Source: Nocardiopsis alba DSM 43377 (GTDB lineage: Bacteria; Actinomycetota; Actinomycetes; Streptosporangiales; Streptosporangiaceae). From it: a stretch of 64,000 nucleotides of DNA. Position 1 is the stretch's first letter, and every line of letters begins with the position of its first letter. The notes beneath the pieces are model-generated. The model was given only the letters and a program-made list of their open reading frames with translations. It made no database searches and was not told where the DNA came from. Of this stretch, positions 63,948 through 64,000 are shown piece by piece. The translations under genes and the position numbers were made by a program. The stretch covers positions 124,001 through 188,000 of the forward strand of contig NZ_ANAC01000005.1 in the NCBI RefSeq assembly GCF_000341225.1. Direction: 5' to 3'.

Positions 63948-64000
63948 CTACTCTTCGTCCTCGTCGTCCAACCTGGCCAACCAGGTGGCCAGGCGCTCGA
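63948..64000 (-). CDS. C-terminal end of an unknown protein
   Basis: The minus-strand frame is open from the window edge to TAG at 63950-63948 and reads ERLATWLARLDDEDEE. Too short to identify. The hairpin just downstream supports a real gene end. Confidence 0.5.
   Translation of the reverse strand, partial: ERLATWLARLDDEDEE

Overview
The window is a single chromosomal contig from a high-GC actinomycete. By eye the coding GC is about 70%, third codon positions are almost all G or C, GTG starts are common, and several -10 boxes sit directly on start codons. The tmRNA tag reads ANSKRTEFALAA, which I recall for Thermobifida fusca. WhiB1, SigR/RsrA (mycothiol-type redox control), DasR, WhiJ/DUF397-type genes and a giant NAD-glutamate dehydrogenase are also present. 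Together these point to Nocardiopsidaceae (Nocardiopsis or a close relative), as an inference. Most of the window is chromosomal core with two or three accessory patches. I see no insertion sequence, prophage, tRNA or CRISPR array.

Layout. 1-1891: the end of a DUF6912 gene and a cytochrome P450. 1904-5590: an accessory patch in which an XRE/DUF5753 regulator and a DUF397 gene diverge from a tightly coupled minus-strand run. That run holds a 105-residue unknown, a CxxCxGxG zinc-ribbon peptide, an isoaspartyl-methyltransferase-like enzyme, two 36-residue micro-proteins and a GNAT acetyltransferase. 5712-11822: a HAD protein with a changed nucleophile, then the 1626-residue NAD-glutamate dehydrogenase behind two GlnR-like boxes. 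11937-18538: the cell-division/trans-translation block prfB, ftsE, ftsX, smpB, a catalytically dead PBP-like lipoprotein, and ssrA. 18604-28499: small regulator/transporter modules (ArsR-MFS, CPBP-PadR-HAAS), metal-receptor and SRPBCC genes, nagA, a sulfur-type leader peptide with an FMN reductase, and a DMT transporter.

28587-39595 is an envelope-glycan cluster: an SGNH hydrolase with fibronectin repeats, a polytopic GT-C-like protein, DUF2613, a GT4 glycosyltransferase, an AftD-like arabinofuranosyltransferase and a DUF3068 protein. Most neighbours overlap by 1 or 4 nt. 39682-44679: an SRAP DNA-protein-crosslink protein, thiC under a TPP riboswitch, a methyltransferase, and sigR-rsrA with its own SigR-type promoter. 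44728-45420 is a relatively AT-rich non-coding stretch with an orphan promoter, a CRP-like dyad and a tandem repeat. 45421-54603: two HD-domain membrane proteins, dasR with a dre-like box, pdtaS, whiB1 with a CRP-like site, a diacylglycerol-kinase-like gene, a SigB/F-type sigma factor with its RsbW-like antagonist, and a GNAT gene. 54709-64000: a methyltransferase, a polar amino-acid ABC transporter, malic enzyme, a beta-lactamase-fold membrane hydrolase, a PadR/DUF4097 pair, and the tail of one more gene.

Common themes: translational coupling by ATGA/GTGA/TGATG overlaps, leaderless transcripts (prfB, the SRAP gene, the kinase gene, pdtaS, the sulfur leader peptide), long perfect hairpins at gene ends, and regulators with operator-like dyads at their own promoters. 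Nitrogen and carbon control genes (GDH with GlnR boxes, dasR, nagA, amino-acid ABC, malic enzyme) and stress sigma factors dominate the right-hand two thirds.
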